Positions 25,085 to 34,544 of a DNA stretch of 64,000 nucleotides are shown here, in pieces. The stretch covers positions 133,770-197,769 of the forward strand of contig CAIPLT010000059.1 in the NCBI GenBank assembly GCA_903865935.1, given 5' to 3'. Origin of the DNA: Caldifarciminota bacterium (GTDB lineage: Bacteria > Hydrothermota > Tepidihabitantia > Tepidihabitantales > CAIPLT01). The position numbers and the translations under genes were made by a program. The notes beneath the pieces were generated by a model. That model searched no databases, was not told the origin of the DNA, and saw only the letters and a list, made by a program, of their open reading frames with translations. The number at the start of each line of letters is the position of its first letter. Within the stretch, counting starts at the first letter, position 1.

Positions 25085-26179
25085 ATGAAGAAGTCTGATT
25101 CAGAATTTGAAATAATAATCGTTGGCAGCGGACCAGCCGGTTTGTCAGCCGCTGCGGTTGCAGCCGAACTTGACGCAAAGATTGCAATAATTGATGATAA
25201 TCCGATTGTCGGCGGACAGCTGATAAAGCAGACCCACAAATTTTTTGGCTCAAAGAGTCATTTTTGCGGTGTGCGGGGGATTGACATTGCTAAGATTCTG
25301 GAAAAGAGAATTCAGCACCCGAATATTACACTTTTGTTAGATGCATCGGTAGTTGGTTATTACGAAGATAATATTCTTGGAGTATTACAGAAAGAGAGAT
25401 TTATCAAACTTTATGCACCAAAGATAATTTTCGCAACCGGTGCCGCGGAGAATTTAATCGCGTTTCCGAATAATGATTTACCAGGAGTTTATGGTGCTGG
25501 CGCAGTTCAGACTTTGATGAATGTGCATGGTGTTTTGCCGGGCAAACGAGCGTTAATGGTCGGGTCGGGCAATATCGGTCTGATTGTTTCGTATCAGATG
25601 ATGCAGGCGGGTATTGAAGTTGTCGCATTAATCGAGATACTGGATAAAATTGGCGGATACAATGTGCATGCAGCCAAACTGAGAAGATTAGGTGTACCGA
25701 TTTTAACATCGCACACGATAAAATATGCCACAGGCAAGGATTTTGTCACTGGTGCGGTAATTGCTAGAGTCAATAAAAAGTTTAAACCGATTAAAGGAAC
25801 AGACAAGCGGCTCAGGGTTGATATGATATGTCTCGCGGTCGGGTTAACTCCGTTGTCCGAACTTTTATATCAGGCAGGATGTGAAGTAATTTATATACCG
25901 GAGCTGGGCGGAAATGTTGCCTGGCATTCCGAAAATATGGAAACATTAAAAAATGGTATTTTTGTTGCCGGTGACGCATCTGGGATTGAAGAAGCATCAA
26001 CCGCAATGCTCGAAGGTCGGATCGCCGGTGCTTGCGCTTTTGAAAGCTTACACGGGAAAAATCCCAAAGCGCAAGAGATAATTCAAGAAGCAAAAAAAGA
26101 ACTACGAGAAATCCGTCAGGGTCCGTTCGGTACCAAGCCAAGAATTGGTAAAGAGAAGCTGCAGACTATCGCGCCGTAA
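25085..26179 (+). CDS. FAD/NAD(P)-dependent oxidoreductase, HcnB/sarcosine oxidase alpha-like
   Basis: A 364-residue two-dinucleotide-binding-domain protein. FAD binding: IIIVGSGPAGLSAAAVAAEL near residue 10; GGQLIKQTHKFFGS follows. A second Rossmann motif is ALMVGSGNIGLIVSYQMMQAG, and the terminal FAD site is GIFVAGDASGIEEASTAMLEG. With the preceding 2Fe-2S protein it resembles the alpha parts of hydrogen cyanide synthase, opine oxidase or proline/sarcosine dehydrogenases. The third, amine-oxidising subunit is not adjacent, so the substrate is unknown. Confidence 0.85.
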   Translation: MKKSDSEFEIIIVGSGPAGLSAAAVAAELDAKIAIIDDNPIVGGQLIKQTHKFFGSKSHFCGVRGIDIAKILEKRIQHPNITLLLDASVVGYYEDNILGVLQKERFIKLYAPKIIFATGAAENLIAFPNNDLPGVYGAGAVQTLMNVHGVLPGKRALMVGSGNIGLIVSYQMMQAGIEVVALIEILDKIGGYNVHAAKLRRLGVPILTSHTIKYATGKDFVTGAVIARVNKKFKPIKGTDKRLRVDMICLAVGLTPLSELLYQAGCEVIYIPELGGNVAWHSENMETLKNGIFVAGDASGIEEASTAMLEGRIAGACAFESLHGKNPKAQEIIQEAKKELREIRQGPFGTKPRIGKEKLQTIAP

Positions 26180-26306
26180 AATCAAAAATTAAATATTAAA
26201 ATTCAAAATGTAAAATGTCTATTTATAGTTTACATTTTTGCGAGCATGAATAGTTACGTATTTTTGCCAAACTTGATACAGTGTGAATCTTTTTTGCTTA
26301 TGTTGC

Positions 26307-27920
26307 TTATTTTATGACAGATAATCTTTCGATTATCCTATTTGATTCGGTTGTCAAATAAAGAAAATAAACCCCAGCTGACAGATTTTTTGTGTTGAGG
26401 GTTAACTGATAATTCCCAGCATTCTTATATTCATTTACCAATGTCTTTACCCATCTACCAGAAATATCATATAATTGTAGCGATACTTTTCCATCAACGG
26501 GCAACGTATAACGGATAACGGCCAACGATTTTACCGGATTAGGACAGGCAGTAAAATTACCATTTATCAATTTAGCGGTCACATGTGCTTCTTCAATCCC
26601 TTGTGTTTGTATATATTTTATTGTCAGATAGTCGTAATAGGTAGTAGGACTATGACATGACCCTGCCACATAAGCATGACCTGAATTGTCTACAGCAAGA
26701 GAATTAGCACCATCATCACCGCTGTCTGGTACATCATATCGTGCTAACCACTGTTCAATGCCTACAGAATTATATTTGATAGTAACACAATCCATATTTG
26801 TGTTGATGCCACAACTTTTTCCCGTGATATAGGCATTACCTAAATTATCAACCGCTATCGCATATGCTTCGTCATTGTTATTGGCAGTGTCATTATATCT
26901 TTTAACCCACTGTTCAACACCGGCAGAATTATACTTGATTGTCGCATAATCATAATAACTTCCTGAACCAGTACTGCGTCCTGTAATATAGACGTTACCG
27001 GAATTATTAACTGCTATCCCAAGTGCTTCATCATAATTATTACCTGGTCCGTTATATCTTGCGACCCATTGCTCATTTCCGTCTGAATTATACTTGATTG
27101 TCGTATAGTCTTGTAAACTGCCTGAACCATAACTGTAACCTGTAACATAGACATTTCCAGAACCATCAACTGCTATCGCATTTGCCTGGTCAACACCATT
27201 TCCTGGACCATTGTATCTTCTGGCCCAAATGGTATCACCCGATGTATTATACTTGATTGTTGCCCAGTCATAATTAGTCCCTGAAGCATAGCTATTACCT
27301 GTCACATACACATTACCTGCATTATCAACCGCCATTGCATACACTTCGTCACCATTACTGCCAGGTCCATTATTATACCTTCTGACCCAAACGGTATCAC
27401 CATTCGCATTATATCTGATTGTCGCATAATCACCGTCACTTGTTCCTGTCACATAGACATTACCCGAATAATCAACTGCTATCGCTTTTGCTATATCATA
27501 ACCATGATTATAATACACTATCCACTGGGTGACACCAAGTGTATTATATTTAATTGTCGTATAGTCATAAACATAAGGGTAATGATAACTTCCTCCTGTC
27601 ACATAAACATTGCCAGACGTATCTACTGCAATGGCTTCGGCATAATCATAACTACTGCCTTCATATGTTCGATACCACTGTTGAACTCCTAAAGAATCAT
27701 ATTTAACCGTCGCCATGTCACAATAAGATACGAAACTTCCGACTGTTCCTGTTACATAAACATTACCTGCGATATCTACTGCAAGAGCGCACGCTCCATC
27801 AGAATTGCCCCATGGCCCGTGATATCTTCTAACCCAGGCAGTATCAACCTGACCGAACAGATTAGCATGCAGAATACACAAGATAGAATATAGGATAACT
27901 ACATGGATATATCTTTTCAT
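26307..27920 (-). CDS. Secreted SBBP beta-propeller protein with type IX sorting domain
   Basis: A 537-residue protein with a signal peptide (HVVILYSILCILHANLFGQ). About nine repeats of 50-54 residues contain AIAVDNSGNVYVTGxS and DYATIKYNSxGxxxWVxRYN, the SBBP (seven-bladed beta propeller) repeat. The C-terminus (NFTACPNPVKSLAVIRYTLP, VSLQLYDISGRWVKTLV, AGVYFLYLTTE) is a type A sorting domain, giving type IX export. ATG 27920 is used because the frame's earlier TTG is the -35 box of the promoter. Ligand unknown. Confidence 0.87.
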   Translation of the reverse strand: MKRYIHVVILYSILCILHANLFGQVDTAWVRRYHGPWGNSDGACALAVDIAGNVYVTGTVGSFVSYCDMATVKYDSLGVQQWYRTYEGSSYDYAEAIAVDTSGNVYVTGGSYHYPYVYDYTTIKYNTLGVTQWIVYYNHGYDIAKAIAVDYSGNVYVTGTSDGDYATIRYNANGDTVWVRRYNNGPGSNGDEVYAMAVDNAGNVYVTGNSYASGTNYDWATIKYNTSGDTIWARRYNGPGNGVDQANAIAVDGSGNVYVTGYSYGSGSLQDYTTIKYNSDGNEQWVARYNGPGNNYDEALGIAVNNSGNVYITGRSTGSGSYYDYATIKYNSAGVEQWVKRYNDTANNNDEAYAIAVDNLGNAYITGKSCGINTNMDCVTIKYNSVGIEQWLARYDVPDSGDDGANSLAVDNSGHAYVAGSCHSPTTYYDYLTIKYIQTQGIEEAHVTAKLINGNFTACPNPVKSLAVIRYTLPVDGKVSLQLYDISGRWVKTLVNEYKNAGNYQLTLNTKNLSAGVYFLYLTTESNRIIERLSVIK

Positions 27921-27934
27921 ACTGTCTTTGCAGA

Positions 27935-27962
27935 AGTGTAACTCCAAAATTCCACCTGTCAA
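27935..27962 (-). promoter_or_regulatory. Promoter for the SBBP-repeat gene
   Basis: Minus-strand TTGACA (27962-27957), 16-bp spacer, TACACT (27940-27935), 14 bases before ATG 27920. Confidence 0.55.
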
Positions 27963-27991
27963 TGCTATTTCAGCAAGTTCATAATTTCTCC

Positions 27992-28019
27992 TTGACTTTC
28001 AGCTTAAATTCAATATTAT
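27992..28019 (+). promoter_or_regulatory. Promoter for the EF-G-like/riboflavin operon
   Basis: TTGACT (27992-27997), 16-bp spacer, TATTAT (28014-28019). The leader of about 40 bases contains TCGGAGGAAG, a strong ribosome site for GTG 28066. Confidence 0.55.
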
Positions 28020-28065
28020 TAACAATACAGAATTTGAAAGGTGTTAATATTTTTCGGAGGAAGTA

Positions 28066-30150
28066 GTGAAAGAATATAATTCGGATAAGATTATTAATTT
28101 AGGATTTTTTGGTCATGGCGGTTGCGGCAAAACGTCAATTGGCGAAGCAATTCTTTATTTGTTAAAGCAGAATACCCGTTTGGGTCGGGTTGATGAAGGA
28201 ACTTCGCTATTCAATTATGACGAGGACGAAATCACCCGTAAAATCAGTATTAATCTGGCATTAGGATACGGCGAATATAAAGACCATTATTTTAATTTAG
28301 TTGATACGCCGGGTTATGCCGATTTTGTCGGCGAGGTTTTCTCCGGGTTAAAAGCGATTGACTGCGCCGTGGTTGTGATTGATGCGAGTTCGGGTATTGA
28401 AGTTGGGACGGAAATGGTCTGGCGGTATATCAATAAAGAAGAATTGCCGCGCATGATTTTTATAAATAAATTAAAGAGAGAACACAGTGATTTCTATAAG
28501 ATTCTGGATGAGGTTATAAAAGAATGGGGCAGCGGCGTGTGCCCGTTATTTTTACCTGTCGGCAAAGAGATGGGATTTGAAGGTATTGTCAGTATTTTAG
28601 ACAATAAGGCATATTCATATAAAGACGGACAGCGTAAAGAAGTGCCAGTGCCGGATAGTGTTAAAGACCAGATTGCAACTTACCGGGATAAAATTATTGA
28701 AGCGGCTTCAGATGTTAACGAAGAGATTATGAATAAATTTCTTGAAGGCGGGGAAATATCTTCGGAAGAACTTAAACCGGCGGTCAAGGAAGGTATTAAA
28801 CTGCATAAGATTTATCCGATTCTATGCGGTGATGCATATGCGAATATCGGTATTGATATGCTATTGGATTTTGCAGTTGATATGCTGCCAGGTCTGGCTT
28901 TGACAAGAGAACTGAAAGGTATTGATTTGAAGAAAAATCAGGAAAAAGTTCTCAAAGCTGATATAAAAGGACGTCCAGTAGTATTTGTGTTTAAGACAGT
29001 TTCAGAACCACATATCGGTGATATGAACTATGTACGGGTATTGTCCGGAAATTTAGAATCAGGCAGCACTTTATTAAATGGAACGGTCGAGCGGGAAGAG
29101 AAGATTAACCAGATTTATTATGTTAAAGGAAAAGAAAGGGTCGAGACCAACAAACTGCGCACTGGCGAGATTGGTGCTTTAGTTAAACTAAGGCAGACCA
29201 AAACATCAGACACACTGTCGCACCCGCAGGAGCCGATTCGATTGCCCAAGATTGATTTTCCCTTGCCGTCAATCTCAGTTGCGATTGTACCCAAGTCCAA
29301 GGGCGATGAAGAAAAAGTGTCCAATGGTCTTTCGCGTCTGCACGAAGAAGACCCGACTTTCACATATATCTATGATGGTGAATTGAAACAGCAGATAGTT
29401 TCTGGTTTGGGTGAATTACATCTGGATATTGTTATTGGTCGGCTAAAGAGAAAGTTTGAAGTATCAGTAGATTTGGAAAAACCGCGTGTTCCGTATCGGG
29501 AAACGATTATGAGAAAAGCCGAAGCCCAGGGCAAATACAAAAAGCAGAGCGGCGGTCGAGGTCAATATGGTGATGTCTGGTTACGATTAGAACCCAAACC
29601 GCGCGGCGGTGGCTATGAATTTGCCGATGAAATTTATGGTGGTTCAGTACCGTCAAAGTATATTCCATCGGTCGAAAAAGGTGTAGTTGAGATTATGGCG
29701 AATGGTGTGCTTGCCGGTTATCAAGTTATCGACCTGAAAGCGACTATTTACGATGGTTCATATCATGAGGTCGACTCGTCGGATATCGCATTTAAAATTG
29801 CTGGTCAATTAGCATTTAAAGCTGCGGCCGAAAAAGCGAGTCTGGTGATATTAGAGCCGATTTGCGATGTTGAAGTGACTGTGCCTGAGCAATACATTGG
29901 TGATATTATGGGAGATTTAAATGCCCGACGAGGCAGGATTATGGGTGTTGATACCGAAGGTCGCCTGCAGGTGATCAAGGCAAAAGTGCCGCAGGCAGAA
30001 ATGTACAAGTACTCAAATTCACTCCGTTCATTTACTCAGGGTCGCGGTTATTTTACGATGAAGTTCTCTCATTATGAGGAAGCACCGAGAGAAACTGCGA
30101 CGAAGATTATTGAAGAAGCGAAACGAGCAAAAGAAGCAGCTAACGCTTAA
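28066..30150 (+). CDS. EF-G-like translational GTPase (EF-G2 type) with altered G4 motif
   Basis: A 694-residue protein with all five EF-G domains. The P-loop GHGGCGKTS (residues 16-24) and switch I EDEITRKISINLAL place it with the EF-G2/TetM-like group rather than the main elongation factor; G3 is DTPGYADF. The G4 motif that selects guanine, normally NKxD, reads NKLK at residues 134-137. Domain IV has GGSVPSKYIPSVEKG and domain V GDIMGDLNARRGRIMG. GTG start with GGAGG upstream. Ribosome association is expected; the exact role of EF-G2 proteins is unsettled. A ribD gene follows after 20 bases. Confidence 0.85.
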   Translation: MKEYNSDKIINLGFFGHGGCGKTSIGEAILYLLKQNTRLGRVDEGTSLFNYDEDEITRKISINLALGYGEYKDHYFNLVDTPGYADFVGEVFSGLKAIDCAVVVIDASSGIEVGTEMVWRYINKEELPRMIFINKLKREHSDFYKILDEVIKEWGSGVCPLFLPVGKEMGFEGIVSILDNKAYSYKDGQRKEVPVPDSVKDQIATYRDKIIEAASDVNEEIMNKFLEGGEISSEELKPAVKEGIKLHKIYPILCGDAYANIGIDMLLDFAVDMLPGLALTRELKGIDLKKNQEKVLKADIKGRPVVFVFKTVSEPHIGDMNYVRVLSGNLESGSTLLNGTVEREEKINQIYYVKGKERVETNKLRTGEIGALVKLRQTKTSDTLSHPQEPIRLPKIDFPLPSISVAIVPKSKGDEEKVSNGLSRLHEEDPTFTYIYDGELKQQIVSGLGELHLDIVIGRLKRKFEVSVDLEKPRVPYRETIMRKAEAQGKYKKQSGGRGQYGDVWLRLEPKPRGGGYEFADEIYGGSVPSKYIPSVEKGVVEIMANGVLAGYQVIDLKATIYDGSYHEVDSSDIAFKIAGQLAFKAAAEKASLVILEPICDVEVTVPEQYIGDIMGDLNARRGRIMGVDTEGRLQVIKAKVPQAEMYKYSNSLRSFTQGRGYFTMKFSHYEEAPRETATKIIEEAKRAKEAANA

Positions 30151-30170
30151 TTAAACAGCGTCTAAGTTTA

Positions 30171-31262
30171 ATGTCCATTGATGATAAATATTTTATGCAC
30201 GAGGCCATGCTTTTGGCGGAAAATGGTCGTGGTTTTGTCTCGCCCAATCCTTTGGTTGGCGCGGTTATTGTTAAGAATAACAAAATTATCGGTCGGGGTT
30301 ATCACAAAAAGTTCGGCGATGCGCATGCGGAGGTTAATGCATTTAAAAACGCTAAAGAATCAGTTAAAGGTGCGAAACTTTACGTGACGCTCGAGCCCTG
30401 CAATTACTTGGAGAAAAAAACCCCACCATGTGTACCGGCAATCATTAACGCTGGTATCAAAGAAGTTGTGATTGGGACTTTGGACTGTAATCCCAGAGTC
30501 TGTAACAAAGGAGTTGCCGATTTAAGAAAAGCAGGGATTAAAGTCAAAGTCGGGGTGATGCGAAAGGAAATTGAACAGCAGAATGAATCATATTTAAAAT
30601 ATTCACAAACAAATAAGCCATTTGTCATTCTGAAATTAGGTTTATCATTAGACGGTCGCATTGCTACGAGTTCGGGTGAGTCAAAATGGATTACCAGCCC
30701 ACAAAGCCGAAAGTTCGGTCAGGAAATAAGAAAACAGGTTGATGCGATTTTAGTCGGCATCAATACAATCTTAAAGGATAATCCAAAGTTAAGTTGCCGT
30801 ATTGCACCATGGAAAACATTAATCAGAGTAATCTTAGATCCAAATTTAACAACTCCACCGCATGCCAATGTGCTGAAGGGCATTTGCCCAATACTGATTT
30901 TTGCCGATAAAAACAGCCGTTCGGTATTATTGAGCGAGGGGAAAAACCTTGAGGTTATACGGGTTGATAAAGACCAGGAAGAACTTCTGTCCTGGGATGA
31001 TATCCTGTCGGAACTGGCAAAGAGAAATATCGCATCGGTTTTGATTGAAGGCGGAGCCCAGGTCGCAAGTTCGGCTTTACAGTCCGGTGTGGTTGATAAA
31101 CTTTATCTGATATACGCGCCGAAGATTTTAGGCAAAGGGATATCATTTTCCGACTATCTCCGCCTTGACGGACTTAAATCTGCGTTAAAACTGAAAGACT
31201 ATAAAATTTCTCGCAGCGGGAAGGACTTTATTTTAGAGGCATATGTTCACCGGCATAATTGA
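30171..31262 (+). CDS. ribD: Bifunctional riboflavin deaminase-reductase
   Basis: A 363-residue enzyme for the second and third steps of riboflavin synthesis. The deaminase half has the zinc site HAEVNAF and EPCNYLEKKTPPC; family members usually have PC.H.G.TPPC, so the loop between the two ligand segments is altered here (NYLEKK). The reductase half has KLGLSLDGRIATSSGESKWI, VGINTILKDNP, LIEGGAQVASSAL. It overlaps ribE by 20 bases and is in the operon with the EF-G-like gene. Confidence 0.93.
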   Translation: MSIDDKYFMHEAMLLAENGRGFVSPNPLVGAVIVKNNKIIGRGYHKKFGDAHAEVNAFKNAKESVKGAKLYVTLEPCNYLEKKTPPCVPAIINAGIKEVVIGTLDCNPRVCNKGVADLRKAGIKVKVGVMRKEIEQQNESYLKYSQTNKPFVILKLGLSLDGRIATSSGESKWITSPQSRKFGQEIRKQVDAILVGINTILKDNPKLSCRIAPWKTLIRVILDPNLTTPPHANVLKGICPILIFADKNSRSVLLSEGKNLEVIRVDKDQEELLSWDDILSELAKRNIASVLIEGGAQVASSALQSGVVDKLYLIYAPKILGKGISFSDYLRLDGLKSALKLKDYKISRSGKDFILEAYVHRHN

Positions 31263-31833
31263 GTCAATCGGTAAAATTACGAGAATTGAAACAAAAGGTA
31301 GTAATCGCATTTTCACAATCCAGGCGTCGCTTGGCAAAGAATTGAAAGCGTCGGACAGCATTGCGATTGATGGGTGTTGTTTAACGGTTATTGATACACA
31401 AAAAGATACATTCAAGGTCGAAGCTGTAGCTGAGACCCTAAAAACGACCACGCTTGCTCAAATAAAAACCAGCAGTTGTGTTAATCTGGAACGCGCCCGT
31501 ATGATAAGCGAGAGGTTTGAGGGACACATTGTGCAAGGGCATATAGATGATAAAGCAAAGATTACCAATATCCACAAGACTCAAGATTCAATAGCAGTTG
31601 AAATCGAGTCATCAAAGGATGGCGTGAAACATGTTGTCGATAAAGGTTCAATTGCGATTGACGGGATTAGCTTGACTATCGCTAAAATCAAAGGGACAAA
31701 GATTAGCGTTAATATCATTCCATTTACATTCAATAATACAACGCTTAAACATAAAAGAATCAGTGACTGGGTAAATATTGAGTTTGATGTAATCGGCAAA
31801 TATGTCCGCAAATATATTAATTCGCGAAGTTAA
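31243..31833 (+). CDS. ribE: Riboflavin synthase, alpha chain
   Basis: A 196-residue enzyme that dismutates lumazine to riboflavin. It has two similar barrels: MFTGIIESIGKI...GCCLTVI and HIVQGHIDDKAKI...IDGISLTIAKI. The start MFTGIIE is invariant in the family. The gene overlaps ribD by 20 bases and the radical SAM gene by 32. The other riboflavin genes (ribA/B, ribH) are not in the window. Confidence 0.94.
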   Translation: MFTGIIESIGKITRIETKGSNRIFTIQASLGKELKASDSIAIDGCCLTVIDTQKDTFKVEAVAETLKTTTLAQIKTSSCVNLERARMISERFEGHIVQGHIDDKAKITNIHKTQDSIAVEIESSKDGVKHVVDKGSIAIDGISLTIAKIKGTKISVNIIPFTFNNTTLKHKRISDWVNIEFDVIGKYVRKYINSRS

Positions 31834-32626
31834 AGCGAAATCAATCCTTAATAAAACCGGTATCCCAGGGATGAGTTATTGTATTAATCCTTATACTGGT
31901 TGCGCGCACGGCTGTATTTACTGCTATGCGACATATATGAGAGATTACTCAGGACATACCGAGAAATGGGGAGAGTTTGTCGATATCAAGATAAATTTAC
32001 CCGAGGTTTTATCCAAAGAAATCAAGAAGAAAAGACCGGGCAGAGTCTGTATCGGAACAGTCGCTGATGGTTATCAGCCAATCGAGCGCGAAAAGCTATT
32101 AACACGAAGAACGATTGAGATTCTAATCGAGAATAATTTTCCGTTTGAGATATTGACCAAATCGTCTTTGGTAAGTCGCGATATTGATTTGCTGAAAGAT
32201 TACAAAAACTGTTCGATCGAGTTATCAATAACGACAATTGATGATAATGTCAGAAAGATTTTTGAGCCGAATGCCGACACGATTGAAAATCGTTTAGCGT
32301 GCGCTAGGAAATTAATGTCGGCGGGTATTGAGACAAATGTATTCTTTGGTCCGGTTCTGCCATATTTTTCCGATAGTGATAAGTCAATTAATTCTTTATT
32401 TGACGCTTTTGAATCGGCTGGAGTGAAACGGGTGCTGGTTGATAAACTGAACTACCTCAACAAAAAAATCCCGTTAATTCTATCAAGCATAAAAGAGGTT
32501 TTTCCGCAAGCGATAAGTTATTACCAGAATTTTCTTAAATCACCCAATGGTTACGAGTCGGACTTAAGACAAAGAATAAATGATATCGCAAAGAGTAAAA
32601 AAATGAAGGTGGAGGTTGTATTCTAA
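31802..32626 (+). CDS. Radical SAM protein, spore-photoproduct-lyase-like family
   Basis: A 274-residue protein with the cluster motif YTGCAHGCIYCYATYM (CxxxCxxC), the start CINPYTGC, and TVADGYQPIEREKLLTRRTIEIL, which identify the short SplB-related radical SAM family. Substrate unknown; members are often encoded with DNA repair or cofactor genes. It overlaps ribE by 32 bases, and the PAP2 gene begins within its last codons. Confidence 0.85.
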   Translation: MSANILIREVKAKSILNKTGIPGMSYCINPYTGCAHGCIYCYATYMRDYSGHTEKWGEFVDIKINLPEVLSKEIKKKRPGRVCIGTVADGYQPIEREKLLTRRTIEILIENNFPFEILTKSSLVSRDIDLLKDYKNCSIELSITTIDDNVRKIFEPNADTIENRLACARKLMSAGIETNVFFGPVLPYFSDSDKSINSLFDAFESAGVKRVLVDKLNYLNKKIPLILSSIKEVFPQAISYYQNFLKSPNGYESDLRQRINDIAKSKKMKVEVVF

Positions 32627-33162
32627 CCGGAATTCTTATTTTATTTCTATCGGCAAATGTTGACCAGTCAATTTATAACACGGTTCATAATGATTGGCAA
32701 TCGCATACAATGGACAATGTAATGAAAGTGACCGAGTATGCATCGAGCCCAACCGCCTTGGCTTTGGGGAACCTATCAGTGTTCTATTTTGGCGAAGGGA
32801 AAGAACAGAAAGTGGCCAAACTTGCCGTCACTTCCTGGGTCGGAGCTTTTGCAACCACGTTTTTAATAAAAGGTATTGTTAATCGTCAGCGACCTGAAGG
32901 ACAGCACCAATCACGCTGGGACTCATCATTTCCTTCGGGTCATACTTCAAGCTGGTTTGCTTTAGCCACAGTTTATAGCGCAAAGTATCCGAAATATGCA
33001 ATTCCATTATATGGCGCTGGTATTTTAGTGGGTTTATCAAGGATTTACTTAGGGGAGCATTATCCATCGGATGTTTTGACCGGCGCGGTAATTGGTATTG
33101 GGGTTGGTTATTTAACGCTAAAGTTGGAAAAACAGTTACAAAAGATACCATTCTTAAAATAA
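32620..33162 (+). CDS. PAP2-family membrane phosphatase, probable ATT start
   Basis: Phosphatidic-acid-phosphatase-type protein with the three motifs KGIVNRQRP, PSGHTSSW and SRIYLGEHYPSD. The first in-frame ATG (32710) would remove an N-terminal hydrophobic signal (ILTGILILFLSANVDQ) and the helix that follows. In frame upstream there is no ATG, GTG or TTG; ATT 32620 sits four bases after GGTGGAGG (32608-32615). The 180-residue form is therefore preferred, with the 150-residue form from 32710 as alternative. It probably dephosphorylates lipid or undecaprenyl phosphates at the membrane. Confidence 0.75.
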   Translation: MLTGILILFLSANVDQSIYNTVHNDWQSHTMDNVMKVTEYASSPTALALGNLSVFYFGEGKEQKVAKLAVTSWVGAFATTFLIKGIVNRQRPEGQHQSRWDSSFPSGHTSSWFALATVYSAKYPKYAIPLYGAGILVGLSRIYLGEHYPSDVLTGAVIGIGVGYLTLKLEKQLQKIPFLK

Positions 33163-33192
33163 CAACAAAAGATAAATTTTTGGGGAGTAAAA

Positions 33193-34494
33193 TTATCCGA
33201 TTAGATTGAAAATTTTATCTTTTAGTATTACCTTTTGGACCTTACCTTTTAGTTTCCTGCCGATAAATGGTGAATTTTTAGATTTAGAAACAATATTATT
33301 GTTTGATAGTGTCCAAACTTTATTCAAATCAAAGATTGTGATTGCGGCAGGAGTTCCATCAGTAATTTTACCCGCATCTTTTAGATTTAATATTTGAGCC
33401 GGTTTGGTTGTTAAACAGGCGATATATTTTTCGAGCGTCAGATATTTCTTTAATACCAGTTCTTGATAACCTAAAGAGAATACGGTCTCAAAGCCAATCA
33501 TACCCGCCTTAGCTTTTTCCCAGCCGACCTGTTTTTTAGACCGGTGCCAGGGTGCATGGTCAGTGGCAATAATATCAATTGTGCCATCTGCTAATCCTTG
33601 TCTTACTGCTTCAATATCAGCTTTGGTTCTTAATGGCGGTGAGACTTTAAAGTTTGTATTCAGGTCTAAGCAGTTGTCTTCAGTTAGAGTAAAATAGTGG
33701 GGGCAGGTCTCCGCGGTAATTTTTATATGACGCTTTTTTGCCCAGCGGATTAAATCTACCGATTTCTTGGTCGATACGTGCGCGATATGGACCCGACTTT
33801 TAGTATATTCTGCCAGTACAATATCTCTTAGCACCATTATTGATTCAGTAATATCCGGGATTCCTTTTAATCCAAGCTTTTTACTGATTCGACCCTGATT
33901 AATCATTCCTGAGTCGGATAATTCTAAAACTTCGCAATGGTCGATAACAAAAATACCGAGGTCTTTAGAATGTTCAAGGATTTCTTGCATTAGTGCACTA
34001 TCAGATATTGGCGAACCATCATCTGAAACCGCAACAATCCCCGCTGAAATCATCGCATCGATATCGGCAAGCGTTTTTCCCATACGGTTTTTAGTCGCGC
34101 AGCCAATCACCAAAACTTCCGCATTGTCCGCTTTCTTTTTCTGATTATAGATGTATTTTACCAATCTGGGATTATCGATCGGTGGATTTGTATTAGGCAT
34201 ACAGCAGATTAAACTAAACCCGCCAGCAATTGCGGATAATGTGCCGGATTTAATTGTTTCAGAATCAATGTTACCCGGTTCCCTTAAATGACAATGCAGG
34301 TCGATAAAACCGGGAGAAACATACTGTTTGTCATTGAGATTCAATACGTGCGCATCTTTTTTAGCGTTTTTGATATTCTTGATAATACCATTTTCGATAT
34401 AGATGCCCGGGTTATTGATTATTCGCTTATTTGGGATTATTAATTTACCGCCTCGCAAGATTAATTTATCAAAGTGCTGTTTTTTAATATTCAT
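33193..34494 (-). CDS. pyrC: Dihydroorotase
   Basis: A 433-residue amidohydrolase-fold enzyme of the class I type that closes carbamoyl aspartate to dihydroorotate. Metal-site motifs: YVSPGFIDLHCHLREPG (HxH), HCEVLEL, HIAHVST, and IIATDHAPW. It lies 50 bases downstream of pyrB on the minus strand. The 50-base gap has a TATAAT two bases before the ATG, too close to serve as its -10. Confidence 0.94.
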   Translation of the reverse strand: MNIKKQHFDKLILRGGKLIIPNKRIINNPGIYIENGIIKNIKNAKKDAHVLNLNDKQYVSPGFIDLHCHLREPGNIDSETIKSGTLSAIAGGFSLICCMPNTNPPIDNPRLVKYIYNQKKKADNAEVLVIGCATKNRMGKTLADIDAMISAGIVAVSDDGSPISDSALMQEILEHSKDLGIFVIDHCEVLELSDSGMINQGRISKKLGLKGIPDITESIMVLRDIVLAEYTKSRVHIAHVSTKKSVDLIRWAKKRHIKITAETCPHYFTLTEDNCLDLNTNFKVSPPLRTKADIEAVRQGLADGTIDIIATDHAPWHRSKKQVGWEKAKAGMIGFETVFSLGYQELVLKKYLTLEKYIACLTTKPAQILNLKDAGKITDGTPAAITIFDLNKVWTLSNNNIVSKSKNSPFIGRKLKGKVQKVILKDKIFNLIG

Positions 34495-34544
34495 AAATTA
34501 TACTAGTTTCACTGATTTTCTTTAGTCTTTCGGCGGTTTATTTT

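Noticed and set aside
30171..31833. FMN riboswitch ahead of ribD-ribE
   Set aside because: Only 20 bases separate the EF-G-like gene from ribD, and no conserved FMN-element sequence is present near the operon promoter.
34495..34544. TATAAT two bases before the pyrC ATG as a promoter
   Set aside because: Too close to the ATG for a +1 upstream of or at the start, and no -35 box is found; pyrC is more likely read from pyrB.
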